Of a stretch of 64,000 nt of DNA, positions 8,312 through 17,464 are shown one piece after another (position 1 is the stretch's first letter; every line of letters begins with the position of its first letter). Below the pieces are notes generated by a model. The model had not been told where the DNA came from, did not search any database, and worked only from the letters and a program-made list of their open reading frames with translations. Both the position numbers and the translations under genes were made by a program. This DNA comes from Leucobacter weissii (GTDB lineage Bacteria; Actinomycetota; Actinomycetes; Actinomycetales; Microbacteriaceae): the NCBI RefSeq assembly GCF_017565745.1, contig NZ_JAGDYM010000014.1, positions 122,173 to 186,172 of the forward strand, given 5' to 3'.

Positions 8312-9018
8312 ACCGCGCCTGGAAGATCACCCGATTGCATCTGAACAAGCCCCAGACGATGTTCGGAGTGCCCGCGCAGATCGTCGTGTTCGTGCTGATC
8401 GTCACCGCGATCATCGCGTTCGCCCTGCAGCGGGCCGGTCTCGACCCGAGCGCACCCGAGTACGTCGACGGCGCCCGGATGAACCAGGGCATGGTCTGGT
8501 CGCTCCCCGGCTTCCTCGTCTACTACGGCGTGCAAGCGGTCGCCACCACCTTTCCGTTCGCGCTCGCGCTCGGCACCACGCGTCGCGCCTACGTGCTGGG
8601 CACGGCGGTCGCGAACCTCATCCTCTCCGCCTATGTGGCGGCGATCATGCTGATCCTGCTCGGGCTCGAACTGGCCACGGACCACTGGTTCTTCGACGTC
8701 TACGCGCTCGACAACTACGCGCTCGGCGCCGGGGATCCCTGGATCCTCTTCGCGACGGTGTTCCTCGGCGTGTTCGTGTCGACCTCGATCGGCGGGGTGT
8801 TCGGCGCCGTGTGGGTGCGCTACGGTTCGAGGGGACCGACCGCGCTCGCCCTCGTGCTGGGTCTCGTGCTCGTCGTGCTGCTGCTGATCTTCGTGCCGCA
8901 GGCCGCCGAGATCATCGCCGCGGTCACCCGGCCGGTGCTCGCCGCCGTGGCGATCGGTGTGGCTGCGCTGGCGCTCGCCGGGACCTGGCTCTCGATGCGC
9001 CGCACGGCGGTGCGCTGA
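8308..9018 (+). CDS. ABC transporter membrane subunit of the GntR operon
   Basis: This 236-residue membrane protein has about six predicted helices and no recognised enzyme motif, the usual pattern for the permease of YtrA-regulated ABC systems. ATG 8308 overlaps the ATPase stop. The substrate is unknown; peptides, antibiotics or lipid-linked compounds are typical of the family. Confidence 0.8.
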   Translation: MNRAWKITRLHLNKPQTMFGVPAQIVVFVLIVTAIIAFALQRAGLDPSAPEYVDGARMNQGMVWSLPGFLVYYGVQAVATTFPFALALGTTRRAYVLGTAVANLILSAYVAAIMLILLGLELATDHWFFDVYALDNYALGAGDPWILFATVFLGVFVSTSIGGVFGAVWVRYGSRGPTALALVLGLVLVVLLLIFVPQAAEIIAAVTRPVLAAVAIGVAALALAGTWLSMRRTAVR

Positions 9019-9133
9019 ACGCGGCGCCCCGGCGTGCGCCACTGCGCAACAGGACGCGAGCGGGGGTCGGAAGCCGATGCAGGCCCCGCTCGGAGCCCCT
9101 CGCGCAGGAGACGCAGGATTCGCGAGACACGCC

Positions 9134-9661
9134 CTAGTCCCCGGCCAGCCCCCCTGAGCGGTACTGCGCGGCCAGCTCCTGGTACGTGAAGGCGTTGATC
9201 CTCACCCGCTCGGCCATGGCGTCGTTCATGGGGCCGCGGTCCTTCGCGGGGAGGCCCGCCGCGAGATGCCCGGCCTCGATCTCCTGGCCCTCGAGCACCA
9301 GGGCTCCCGCTGCGACGAAGGCGCCCTCGCCCACGCGGGAGCCGTTCAGCAGCTTCGCCCCCATCCCGATGAGGCTGCCGGCGCCGATCGTGGCTCCGTG
9401 GATCAGTGCGAGGTGCCCGACTCCGACGTTGTCCCCGATGATCGATGGCACGCCCTCGTCGGTGTGCACCACGACGTTGTCCTGCAGATTGCTGCCGGCG
9501 CCGAGCTCGATGCGATCCATGTCGCCGCGCAGCACCGCTCCGAACCAGACGCTCGCACCGGGTCCGATCCGCACCTTTCCGATGACGGTCGCGTTCGGCG
9601 CGATCCAGGCCGTGGGATCGATCTCGGGGGTGACGCCGTCGAAGGGCAGGATGAGAGCCAT
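9134..9661 (-). CDS. Gamma-class carbonic anhydrase-like hexapeptide-repeat protein
   Basis: The 175-residue protein is a left-handed beta-helix of the YrdA/PaaY gamma-carbonic-anhydrase group. Metal ligands are visible as the first His in VVVHTDEG and the pair in GHLALIHG, matching the three-His pattern. Hexapeptide repeats run through residues 15-135, then a C-terminal helix. ATG 9661 has a TGGAGG site; a longer in-frame start upstream lacks one and would reach into the neighbouring gene. Many relatives have no measurable anhydrase activity, so the enzyme role is provisional. Confidence 0.9.
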   Translation of the reverse strand: MALILPFDGVTPEIDPTAWIAPNATVIGKVRIGPGASVWFGAVLRGDMDRIELGAGSNLQDNVVVHTDEGVPSIIGDNVGVGHLALIHGATIGAGSLIGMGAKLLNGSRVGEGAFVAAGALVLEGQEIEAGHLAAGLPAKDRGPMNDAMAERVRINAFTYQELAAQYRSGGLAGD

Positions 9662-9750
9662 GCCTCCACTGTAACCGGCTCCCGAAGGCCGGGATAGGAT
9701 CGAGGAGCGGACTCCGCATCCGGTCTGGGATCTCCGCGTGAGGAGTCGCC

Positions 9751-10758
9751 GTGCCACGTCCGTCCCGCGTCGTGATCGCCGGAGCCGGCGGCTTCGTGGG
9801 GGCGGCGCTGGTCCGGTCCTTCGCCGCGGCCGGCGCCGAGCTGCGTGCGATCGGCCGGCGCGGCCCGATCCCGTGGGACGATCCGGGGGCCGTGGCTCGC
9901 GCGGTCGACGGCGCCGAGGTGCTGATCAACCTCTCGGGCAAGAGCGTGAACTGCCGCTACACCGAGGCCAACCGCGAGGAGATCCTGCGTTCCCGCGTGG
10001 ACACCACCCGGGCTCTGCGCGAGGCGGTGGCCGCGGCGCCGCGGCCACCGCGGGTGTGGCTGAACGCCTCGACCGCCACCATCTACCGGCACGAACTGCT
10101 GCGGCCGAACACCGAGGTCTCCGGCGTGCTCGGCGCCGGGTTCTCGGTGGATGTCGCGCGGGCCTGGGAGCGGGAGTTCTTCGCGGACGAGCTGCCCGGC
10201 ACCCGCAGGGTGGCGCTGCGCATGGCGGTCGTCCTGGGCGACGGTCCCGCGACGCGCATGCTGCTGGCACTCGCGAGAGCCGGCCTCGGCGGCCCCCAGC
10301 TGGACGGGTGGGCCCCGCAGCACCGCCGCTACCGCGGTATCGGCCCGCAGCCCACCGGCGACGGGCGCGCGCCGCAGCACCGCACGCGCGGCCGTCAGAA
10401 GTTCAGCTGGATCCACGTCGACGACGTGGTGGGCGCCGTGCGCTTCCTGATCGAACGCGACGACATCTGGGGACCGGTGAACCTCGTCGCGCCGAAGCCG
10501 GTCGACAACCGTTCGCTGATGCGCGCGCTGCGCCGCGTCGTCGGAGCGCCCGTCGGCCTTCCCGCGACGAGAGCGATGCTGGAACCCGCCATGTGGGCGC
10601 TGCGCACCGAGCCGGAGCTCGTCCTGAAGAGCCGCTGGGTGGCTCCCGGCGTGCTCGCGGAGGCCGGTTACGTTTTCGCCCATGCCGAGCTCGAGCCGGC
10701 TCTGCGATCGTTGCGGTGCGCCGCGACGACCCGGTCGCGGCCGAGGCGCGGATCGTGA
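9751..10758 (+). CDS. NAD-dependent epimerase, TIGR01777 family
   Basis: This 335-residue extended-SDR protein starts with a nucleotide-binding VVIAGAGGFVGAALV loop. It carries NLSGKSVNCRYTEANR near residues 62-77, the hallmark of the TIGR01777/YfcH family, and later FSWIHVDDVV. The expected active-site Tyr is in ATIYRH. GTG 9751 follows GAGGAG. A basic Gln/His/Arg-rich insert (residues about 188-210) precedes FSWIH and is not usual. The cellular function of the family is poorly known. It is divergent from the carbonic-anhydrase-like gene. Confidence 0.85.
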   Translation: MPRPSRVVIAGAGGFVGAALVRSFAAAGAELRAIGRRGPIPWDDPGAVARAVDGAEVLINLSGKSVNCRYTEANREEILRSRVDTTRALREAVAAAPRPPRVWLNASTATIYRHELLRPNTEVSGVLGAGFSVDVARAWEREFFADELPGTRRVALRMAVVLGDGPATRMLLALARAGLGGPQLDGWAPQHRRYRGIGPQPTGDGRAPQHRTRGRQKFSWIHVDDVVGAVRFLIERDDIWGPVNLVAPKPVDNRSLMRALRRVVGAPVGLPATRAMLEPAMWALRTEPELVLKSRWVAPGVLAEAGYVFAHAELEPALRSLRCAATTRSRPRRGS

Positions 10759-10852
10759 GGGCGGCGATGGCGATCGGATCGCACCACCTCGAGTGTCGGC
10801 GGTCGGCACTAGTCTCGTCTGCAGTTGAAGACTCGACCGTTCGGAGGAACGC

Positions 10853-12343
10853 ATGGATGTCATCGTGATGGTGCTCGTCGCCGTGAACCTGGTGCTGGTC
10901 GTCGGGCTGCTCGCGGTGGTGCTGCTGCGGGGCGGCAGGGCCGGCGACGGCGCGCGGGACGCGGTGAGGCGGGAACTGCAGGAGCAGCTCGGCGGGGTGC
11001 GCGGCGATCTCCAGGCGCAGCGCGGCGAGCTCAGGCAGACCGTGCTCGAGACCCAGCAGCAGACCGATGCGCGCCTGCGGGCGGTCGGCGAATCGCAGGC
11101 GGCGGAGCTCGCGCGCGAGCGCGAGGCCAGGGCCGCCGCCAGCGGTGCGCTCAACGAGACCCTGACCAAGTCGCAGACCGAGCTGCGCGCGGCGCTGGAG
11201 CAGAGGTTCGATGTGCTGCGCTCCGAGAACGAGGCCAAGCTCGAGCAGATGCGCGTCGCGGTCGACGAGAAGCTGCAGGGCACCCTGAAGTCGTCGCTGG
11301 ACGAGAACGCCAAGCGCATCCAGGCGCTCACCGAGACCAATGCGACCCGTCAGGCCGAGCTGCAGCGGACGCTGACCGCGGAGCTGGAGAAGCTGCGCCA
11401 GGGCAACGAGGCGAAGCTCGAGAAGATGCGGGAGACCGTGGACGAGAAGCTGCAGGGCACCCTGGAGAAGCGCCTCGGCGAGTCGTTCAAACTCGTCAGC
11501 GGGCAGCTGGAGCAGGTGCAGAAGGGCCTGGGCGAGATGCAGACGCTCGCCTCGGACGTGGGCGGGCTCAAGCGGGTGCTGACCAACGTCAAGAGCCGCG
11601 GCGGCTGGGGGGAGGTGCAGCTGGCGCGCCAGCTCCAGGACGTGCTCACGCCCGAGCAGTACGCCGAGAACGTCGCGACCCTGCCGGGATCCGGCGAGCG
11701 GGTCGAGTTCGCGGTGAAGCTCCCGGGCGACGGCGATCAGCCGGTGTGGCTGCCGATCGACTCCAAGTTCCCGCAGGAGGACTACGAGCGGCTGCTCGCC
11801 GCTCAGGAGGCGGGCGACGCCCCGGCGATCGAGGCGGCCGGGAGGGAGATCGAGCGCGCGGTGCTGATCCAGGCGAAGGCGATCGCGAGCAAGTACGTGG
11901 AGCCGCCGCACACCACCGACTTCGGCATCATGTACCTGCCGACCGAGGGCCTGTTCGCCGAGGTGGTGCGCCGTCCGGGCTTCGCGACCCGTCTGCAGAA
12001 CGATCACCGGATCATGATCGCCGGCCCCACCACGCTCATGTCGCTGCTCAACAGCCTGCAGATGGGGTTCCGCACCCTGGCGATCGAGCAGCGCAGCAGC
12101 GAGGTGTGGAAGCTGCTGAGCGCGGCGAAGACGGAGTTCCAGAAGTACGGCGCGGTGTGGGAGAAGCTGGGCAAGCAGCTGCAGACCGCCCAGAACACCG
12201 TCACCGAGGCGGGCCGCCGCACGCGCGCGGTCGAGCGCAAACTGCGGGACGTGGAGACCCTCGAGGTGGGCGGCGCCGAGGGCGAACTCCTGGAGGAGAT
12301 GTTCCCCGCCGTCGAGGGCGCCTCTGCTCCCGAGGAGGGGTGA
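10853..12343 (+). CDS. rmuC: RmuC-family DNA recombination protein
   Basis: The 496-residue protein has one N-terminal membrane helix (about residues 2-25), a long coiled coil (35-230) and the conserved RmuC domain (240-430). That domain contains GGWGEVQL and LPIDSKFPQEDYERL, the latter with the Asp-Ser-Lys of a PD-(D/E)XK-type nuclease fold. RmuC limits inversions at short inverted repeats in E. coli. The coiled coil contains an internal duplication (NEAKLEQMR...VDEKLQGTL repeated as NEAKLEKMR...VDEKLQGTL about 60 residues apart). ATG 10853 follows CGGAGGAA. Confidence 0.93.
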   Translation: MDVIVMVLVAVNLVLVVGLLAVVLLRGGRAGDGARDAVRRELQEQLGGVRGDLQAQRGELRQTVLETQQQTDARLRAVGESQAAELAREREARAAASGALNETLTKSQTELRAALEQRFDVLRSENEAKLEQMRVAVDEKLQGTLKSSLDENAKRIQALTETNATRQAELQRTLTAELEKLRQGNEAKLEKMRETVDEKLQGTLEKRLGESFKLVSGQLEQVQKGLGEMQTLASDVGGLKRVLTNVKSRGGWGEVQLARQLQDVLTPEQYAENVATLPGSGERVEFAVKLPGDGDQPVWLPIDSKFPQEDYERLLAAQEAGDAPAIEAAGREIERAVLIQAKAIASKYVEPPHTTDFGIMYLPTEGLFAEVVRRPGFATRLQNDHRIMIAGPTTLMSLLNSLQMGFRTLAIEQRSSEVWKLLSAAKTEFQKYGAVWEKLGKQLQTAQNTVTEAGRRTRAVERKLRDVETLEVGGAEGELLEEMFPAVEGASAPEEG

Positions 12344-12425
12344 GCGGTCTGTCGGCCGATGCCGTTCGCGCGCCCTGCCTCGCTCGGGCTCGAGCTGGCA
12401 CGGCGGCGCACGCGCGCGGCGTCGC

Positions 12426-13709
12426 TCAGGCCGCGAGGCCCTCCAGCAGATCGACCGCGCGTCGCAGGCCGCCCCTCGCGCGGATCGACTCGCCGATCCC
12501 CTGCAGGCGCTCGCGCAGCCCGGTGTCGGCGAGCAGCCCGGCGATCGTCTCCTCGAGCTCCGCCGGTGTGAAGCCGTAGGTCGACAGCCGGCGCCCGAAA
12601 CCGCGCTCGTGCACGCGCTGCGCATTGTCGTACTGATCCCAGAACAGCGGCAGCAGCACCATCGGCTTGCCGAAGTGCATCGCCTCGGTGACGGTGTTGT
12701 TGCCGCCGTGGGTGATCACCAGGTCCACGAGCGGCAGCAGCGTCGTCTGGGGCACGAACTCCGCTCCCCACATGTTGTCCGCGAGCGCGATCTCCTCGTG
12801 CAGCGGCCCCTTCGACACGATCACGTCGATCGGCATGGTGCCGAGCACGTCGATCACCCGCCGCATCAGCGACACGTCGGCGCTGCCGAGCGAGCCGAGC
12901 GAGAAGTAGACGAGCGGCCGGTCGCCTCCGGCGAAGCCCTCCGGCAACTCGGCCGCCGACTCGGTTTCGCGCACCGAAGAGTCGAGACGGTGCCACGAGT
13001 CGTCGAGCGGCCGCGCATCGACGTAGTCCAGCTCCTCCGGGTAGACGTAGAGGTTCAGCGCGCCGCTGTGGATGAACTCGAGATCGGGCAGCGGCTCCGC
13101 CCCCTGCTCCTGCACCCAGGCGTCGAACTCCCGCCACAGCTCGCCGTGGGTCCGGCGGTACTCCTCCCGGAACGCGGGCCAGGCCCCGCCCTCGTCCTCG
13201 CCGAGCCCGGAGAAGACCGGGGCGATGCCCGGCCCCGGCACCTCCAGGGGATTGCAGGACACGATGCGGACGAACGGCACGCCCGCGGTCGTGAGCGCGG
13301 GGAAGGCGAGCACGTTGTCCTCGACGATGACGTCGGGGCGCACGCGCTCGATGATCTGCTTCAACTGGGGTTCGCAGTATTTCGCCCCGTCGATGAGCGC
13401 CTCCCAGATGGGCTTGGTCACCGTCCCGAGCTGCTCCGCGGTCGACTTGCGGAACTCCGGCGAGATCTCGCGGATGTAGTCCTTCCAGAACTGGCCGGCG
13501 TCCTGCTCCTCGTCGCCCTCCGGCGGCGGGGCGAGGTCGACGAGGTCCTCCTCGAAGCCCAGCGCCGAGAGCTTGCCCGCCCACGACGCCTCGGCGGCGA
13601 ACACCACCCGGTGCCCCCGCGCCAGCAGCCGATGGCCGATGCCGATGCAGTTGTTGGTCGGGCCGTATGCGCTCTCCGGCATGAAGAGGAAGGTTCTCGA
13701 CTCGGTCAT
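12426..13709 (-). CDS. Macrolide-type (MGT) family 1 glycosyltransferase
   Basis: This 427-residue GT1 enzyme has the N-terminal acceptor domain and a C-terminal nucleotide-sugar site. The UGT signature appears as VITHGGNNTVTEAMHFGKP followed by LLPLFWDQYDNAQR. A catalytic-type His near residue 25 (NCIGIGHRLLARGH) is in the expected place. ATG 13709 follows AAAGGAC. Enzymes of this shape (OleD/MgtA group) glycosylate macrolides or other hydrophobic aglycones, often for self-protection or resistance. It is divergent from a TetR regulator, as resistance genes commonly are. The acceptor is unknown. Confidence 0.88.
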   Translation of the reverse strand: MTESRTFLFMPESAYGPTNNCIGIGHRLLARGHRVVFAAEASWAGKLSALGFEEDLVDLAPPPEGDEEQDAGQFWKDYIREISPEFRKSTAEQLGTVTKPIWEALIDGAKYCEPQLKQIIERVRPDVIVEDNVLAFPALTTAGVPFVRIVSCNPLEVPGPGIAPVFSGLGEDEGGAWPAFREEYRRTHGELWREFDAWVQEQGAEPLPDLEFIHSGALNLYVYPEELDYVDARPLDDSWHRLDSSVRETESAAELPEGFAGGDRPLVYFSLGSLGSADVSLMRRVIDVLGTMPIDVIVSKGPLHEEIALADNMWGAEFVPQTTLLPLVDLVITHGGNNTVTEAMHFGKPMVLLPLFWDQYDNAQRVHERGFGRRLSTYGFTPAELEETIAGLLADTGLRERLQGIGESIRARGGLRRAVDLLEGLAA

Positions 13710-13864
13710 GGATGGGTCCTTTCGTCCGTATTTCCAGTAGATGTCTTCAGAGAATCAATTCGAACAATTCGTATGCCGGGATTGGAGAAAACCGTATGAT
13801 GTGAACAGATATTCAGCGAATCACCGCCGTCGGTCCGACCGTGCGTCCGAGGGCGTGGAGGAAC
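13710..13864. promoter_or_regulatory. Divergent promoter region, glycosyltransferase and TetR
   Basis: The 155-bp space is clearly more A+T-rich than its surroundings. It contains the half-palindromic AATTCGAACAATTCG (13758-13772) and a TATGAT (13795-13800) that could be a -10 for the TetR gene, though no good -35 sits at the right distance. A TetR operator is expected here but no perfect palindrome is visible. Confidence 0.4.
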
Positions 13865-14497
13865 ATGGCCAGACCGAAGCGGCAGGGTGCGCGCCGGAGC
13901 CAGCTCGTGCTCGCGGCGCAGCGCGTCATCGCGCGGCACGGACTCGACGGCGCCAAGCTCTCCCGGATAGCCGGCGAGGCCGGGCTCACCTCCGGCGCCG
14001 TGCTCTACTACTACCCCGACGTCGACGAACTCGTGCTGAGCGCGATCCGGGTCAGCATGGAGCGCTTCTACGAGGAGCGCGCGCGCATGCTCGAAGGGCT
14101 CGAGGACGATCCCGCGGTGCGCCTCGTGCGCATGGTCGAGGCGGGTCTCCCGGTGAGCGGCGACGACGTGGAGGTGCGCCTCTTCTGCCAGATGGGAGGA
14201 GCCGCCGGTTCGAATCCGCTGGCCGCCACGCTGCTGACCTCGCTCTTCGATCGCCAGGTGGGGCTCTACCAGGTGGTCATCGAGCAGGGGCGGGCGCGCG
14301 GGATCTTCTCCGGGAGCGGATCCCCGCTCGTCGCGGCCCGGAACATCGTGGCGCTCGAGGACGCCTACGGCTATCGTATCGTGGCCGGGCACCCCACCAT
14401 CGACGGCGAGGCCGCGGTGGAGCTGGTACTGGACTACGCGCGGACGGTGACGGCGCATCCGCTGCCGCGCGCCGGGTCGCGGGCGGGCGCTCACTGA
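13865..14497 (+). CDS. TetR-family transcriptional regulator
   Basis: The 210-residue protein has a TetR helix-turn-helix at residues 10-55 (LSRIAGEAGLTSGAVLYYYP includes the recognition helix and the usual YYYxD ending). A helical ligand-binding domain of the BetI-like type follows. ATG 13865 has GTGGAGGAAC; an in-frame ATG 24 bases upstream lacks a site. It is divergent from the glycosyltransferase. Its last 7 bases overlap the 3' end of the opposite-strand ABC ATPase gene. It may repress the glycosyltransferase; control of the polyamine-type transporter is the alternative. Confidence 0.9.
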   Translation: MARPKRQGARRSQLVLAAQRVIARHGLDGAKLSRIAGEAGLTSGAVLYYYPDVDELVLSAIRVSMERFYEERARMLEGLEDDPAVRLVRMVEAGLPVSGDDVEVRLFCQMGGAAGSNPLAATLLTSLFDRQVGLYQVVIEQGRARGIFSGSGSPLVAARNIVALEDAYGYRIVAGHPTIDGEAAVELVLDYARTVTAHPLPRAGSRAGAH

Positions 14498-15624
14498 GGC
14501 GCCTCCGGTTCCCCGGTCGCACGCCCTCGCGGGTCGGGCACCGCGACCACGCGCGCCGGGTCGAAGGAGAGCGCGACCCGGTCGCCGCGTCGGATCGACG
14601 TCGCCGTGTGCACGGTGGCGCGCAGCGGCGCCGCGAGGCCCGGGAGTTCCACCGAGAGGGTCGACGATCCGCCCAGGAAGGTGGCGTCGATGACCGTGCC
14701 GACGAATTCCGCGCCCGCCCCGTCCGAGGAGCCCTGAGGCTCGGGGACGCGCGCGACCGCGACGTCCTCGGGCCGGATCACGAGCGTCGCCCGGCCGCCC
14801 GCGGCCAGCGCGTGCGCCGCGCGCACCTCGCCGAGGCCCGGAAGCACCACCCCGTGCTCGGTCGCCTCCCCGTCGAGCAGGTTCGCGGTGCCGATGAACG
14901 CCGCGACGAAGCGGGAACTCGGGCGCTCGTAGAGCGACTGCGGCGTGTCGAGCTGCTCGAGCCGTCCGCGATCGAGCACCGCGATGCGGTCGGCCATCGA
15001 CATCGCCTCCTCCTGGTCGTGGGTGACGACGACGAAGGTCATGCCGGCCTCGTGCTGCAACCGCTTCAACTCCAGCTGCATCTCCTCGCGCACCTTCCGG
15101 TCGAGCGCCGAGAGCGGCTCGTCGAGCAGCAGGAGCCGCGGCCGCTTGACCAGTGCGCGGGCGAGCGCGACGCGCTGCCGCTGGCCGCCGGACAGCTGCG
15201 CCGGCCGTCGCTTCGCGAACTCCGTCAGCCCGATCGTCTCCATGATCTCGGAGACCCGCTCGGAGATCGCCGCGCGGGGGAGCCGCTCGGCCTCGAGGCC
15301 GTAGGCGATGTTCTTCTCGACGCTGAGGTGGCCGAACAGCGCGTACGACTGGAACATCAGGTTCACGGGTCGCCGGTGCGCGGGGGTGTCGAGCAGGGAG
15401 ACGCCGTCGAGCCGGATGTCTCCGGACGCCGGCGATTCGAACCCGGCGATCGTGCGCAGCAGCGTCGTCTTCCCGCATCCGGAGGGCCCGAGCAGCGCGA
15501 AGAATTCCCCCTCCGCGATGTCGAGGCTCACGTCGTCGACGGCGGTGACCGAGCCGTAGGCGGCGGTCACGCGATCCACGCGCAGCAGCGCCTCCGCGGT
15601 GGTCTGCTGGGGCGGGCGGTTCAT
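14491..15624 (-). CDS. ABC importer ATP-binding protein (PotA/spermidine-putrescine type)
   Basis: The 377-residue ATPase has Walker A GPSGCGKTTLL (about residues 42-52), Q-loop, signature QLSGGQRQR, Walker B LLLLDEPLSALD and the H-loop VTHDQEEA. A C-terminal TOBE_2 regulatory domain (about 285-370) places it in the MalK/PotA-like group. Its ATG overlaps the permease stop by 4 bases. It is the last gene of a four-gene SBP-permease-permease-ATPase operon. Substrate range cannot be read from the ATPase. Confidence 0.93.
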   Translation of the reverse strand: MNRPPQQTTAEALLRVDRVTAAYGSVTAVDDVSLDIAEGEFFALLGPSGCGKTTLLRTIAGFESPASGDIRLDGVSLLDTPAHRRPVNLMFQSYALFGHLSVEKNIAYGLEAERLPRAAISERVSEIMETIGLTEFAKRRPAQLSGGQRQRVALARALVKRPRLLLLDEPLSALDRKVREEMQLELKRLQHEAGMTFVVVTHDQEEAMSMADRIAVLDRGRLEQLDTPQSLYERPSSRFVAAFIGTANLLDGEATEHGVVLPGLGEVRAAHALAAGGRATLVIRPEDVAVARVPEPQGSSDGAGAEFVGTVIDATFLGGSSTLSVELPGLAAPLRATVHTATSIRRGDRVALSFDPARVVAVPDPRGRATGEPEAPQ

Positions 15625-16517
15625 GCGGACTCCTTCGGTGAGCCGATTCGCGTCAGTCGTTGGGCGGCCAGGATCGTCACGATGCTCACCAGCAGCAGCA
15701 GCGTGGCCAGCGCGTTCACCTCGGGCGTCACGCCGAAGCGCACGGTCGAGTAGATGACGATCGGCAGGGTGGGGGTCGTGGGCGCGGCCGTGAAGAAGGC
15801 GATCACGAACTCGTCGAGGGAGAGCGTGAAGGCGAGCATCGCTCCCGCGACGATGCCGGGCATCAGCTGCGGCAGGGTGACGCGGAGGAAGGTGCGCAGC
15901 GGCGAGGCGCCGAGGTCGCGGGAGGCCTCCTCGAGGCTGCCGTCGATGCTCGCCATGCGGGCGAGCACGATCGCGGTCACGAAGGCCGTGGCGAAGACGG
16001 AGTGCGCGATCACGACCGAGTGCAGGCCGAGGGAGAACGACACGAGCGAGAAGAGGCTCAGCAGGCCGATGCCGAGCAGCAGATCCGGCAGCAGCGCCGG
16101 AGCGATCGCGTAGGCCCGGATCAGTCCGCCGCGCGTGAAGCGGTGGATCCCGACCGCGAGCAGCGTGCCGAGGAGGGTGCTGATGGCGGTCGTCGCGACG
16201 GCGACGATGAGGGTGTTGCCGAGCCCTTCCAGCATGGCTCGGTTCGAGAGCAGCGAGGCGTACCAGTCGAACGAGAAACCGGCCCAGACGAAGAGGTTCC
16301 TCGAGGCGTTGAAGCTCATCACCACGACGACCGCGATCGGCAGGTAGAGGAAGGCGTAGCCGAGCCAGAGGGGCAGGTGCAGCCAGCCCGGCCCGCCTCG
16401 CCGACGGCGCCTCGGCGAGGTGCGTTCGCCGATCGCGCGCAGCGCGGTCGTGGTCGGCGCCGTCTCCGGCTCGATGGGACCGCGGCAGGTCCCGATCCCG
16501 GTTCGCTGTTCAGCCAC
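15621..16517 (-). CDS. ABC importer permease (PotC-like)
   Basis: This 298-residue permease has six membrane segments and the binding-protein-dependent transport motif EEASRDLGASPLRTFLRVTLPQ near residue 190 (EAA loop contacting the ATPase). The GTG start at 16517 has GGAGGAGG and overlaps the upstream permease gene by 8 bases. The N-terminal 40 residues are basic and probably cytoplasmic. It pairs with the next gene as a heterodimeric channel. Confidence 0.9.
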   Translation of the reverse strand: MAEQRTGIGTCRGPIEPETAPTTTALRAIGERTSPRRRRRGGPGWLHLPLWLGYAFLYLPIAVVVVMSFNASRNLFVWAGFSFDWYASLLSNRAMLEGLGNTLIVAVATTAISTLLGTLLAVGIHRFTRGGLIRAYAIAPALLPDLLLGIGLLSLFSLVSFSLGLHSVVIAHSVFATAFVTAIVLARMASIDGSLEEASRDLGASPLRTFLRVTLPQLMPGIVAGAMLAFTLSLDEFVIAFFTAAPTTPTLPIVIYSTVRFGVTPEVNALATLLLLVSIVTILAAQRLTRIGSPKESA

Positions 16518-17397
16518 GGCGTCCTCCTCCGCTCAAGCGTCGGCTCACCCGGCTCTGCCCGACGATCAGCAGGGCGAGGAACGCGGTGAGCACCAGGGCG
16601 AGCGTCGCGCCGAAGGGCCAGTCGCGGGCCTCCAGGAACTGGTCCCGGATGAGATTGCCGATCAGGATCATCTTGCCGCCGCCGAGCAGCTCCGGGATCA
16701 CGAAGTTCGACATGGACGGGACGAAGACGAAGATCGCGCCGGTGAGCGCTCCGGGCAGCGACAGGGGCAGCGTCACGGTCCGGAAGACGCGCCACGGCGT
16801 CGAGCCGAGATTCGTGGCCGCCTCTCGGAGCGACGGATCCACCGCCTGCAGCGAGGCGTAGAGCGGCAGCACCATGAGCGGAAGGTACATGTAGAGCAAT
16901 CCCACGGCCACGGCGCCGCCGTTGTAGAGCAGCGGCAGCGGCGCATCGATGATCCCGAGCCCCTGCAGCGACTGGTTGACGATTCCCGCGTTGTTCAGCA
17001 GCAGGATCCAGGCATACGTGCGGATCAGGAAGTTCGTCCAGAACGGCAGCACGATCGCGATGAGCGCCACCGTGCGCCAGCGGGGCGGCAGTCTGGTGAT
17101 CGCGTAGGCGATCGGATAGCCGAGCAGCAGCGCGAGCAGCGTCACGATCAGCGCCATGCCGACGGACTGCACGATGACCCCGGTGTACAGGGGATCGAGC
17201 AGTTTCGCGAAGTTCTCGGTGGTGAAGGTGAACTGGACCCCGCCGAAGCGGCCCCTCGTGAAGAACGAGTAGACGAACAGCAGAGCGACGGGCACTGCCA
17301 TGAACAGGGTGAGGAAGAGCACGCCCGGCCCGAGGAACGGCAGCGCGCGAAGCCGCCCGCGCGCGGTGCGGCGCGCGGGCCGGATGCGGTCGGTCAT
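16510..17397 (-). CDS. ABC importer permease (PotB-like)
   Basis: The 295-residue permease has six membrane segments and the EAA loop LREAATNLGSTPWRVFRTV (about residues 195-213). ATG 17397 (MTDRIRPARR) is chosen because a short in-frame extension upstream has no ribosome site. It is the first permease after the binding-protein gene, from which it is separated by a stable hairpin that may lower its expression relative to the binding protein. Confidence 0.9.
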   Translation of the reverse strand: MTDRIRPARRTARGRLRALPFLGPGVLFLTLFMAVPVALLFVYSFFTRGRFGGVQFTFTTENFAKLLDPLYTGVIVQSVGMALIVTLLALLLGYPIAYAITRLPPRWRTVALIAIVLPFWTNFLIRTYAWILLLNNAGIVNQSLQGLGIIDAPLPLLYNGGAVAVGLLYMYLPLMVLPLYASLQAVDPSLREAATNLGSTPWRVFRTVTLPLSLPGALTGAIFVFVPSMSNFVIPELLGGGKMILIGNLIRDQFLEARDWPFGATLALVLTAFLALLIVGQSRVSRRLSGGGRRG

Positions 17398-17425
17398 GGG
17401 ATTCCGCCTGGTGGTCGGCACGGGA

Positions 17426-17460
17426 GCGGGGCGGACGCCGTGCCGCGGCGTCCGCCCCGC
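17426..17460 (-). terminator. Intra-operon hairpin between binding protein and permease
   Basis: A perfect 14-base stem (17426-17439 with 17447-17460) with a 7-base loop lies between the binding-protein stop (17465) and the permease start (17397). Such hairpins often act as partial terminators or mRNA stabilisers, giving excess binding protein. Confidence 0.6.
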
Positions 17461-17464
17461 GGGG

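Noticed and set aside
13795..13800. TATGAT as a TetR gene promoter -10
   Set aside because: No acceptable -35 lies 16-18 bases upstream, so I do not list it as a promoter on its own.
14207..14217. GGTTCGAATCC, a tRNA T-loop-like sequence
   Set aside because: It lies inside the TetR coding frame and no acceptor, D or anticodon stems can be drawn around it. A similar reverse hit at 15433-15443 in the ABC ATPase gene fails likewise.
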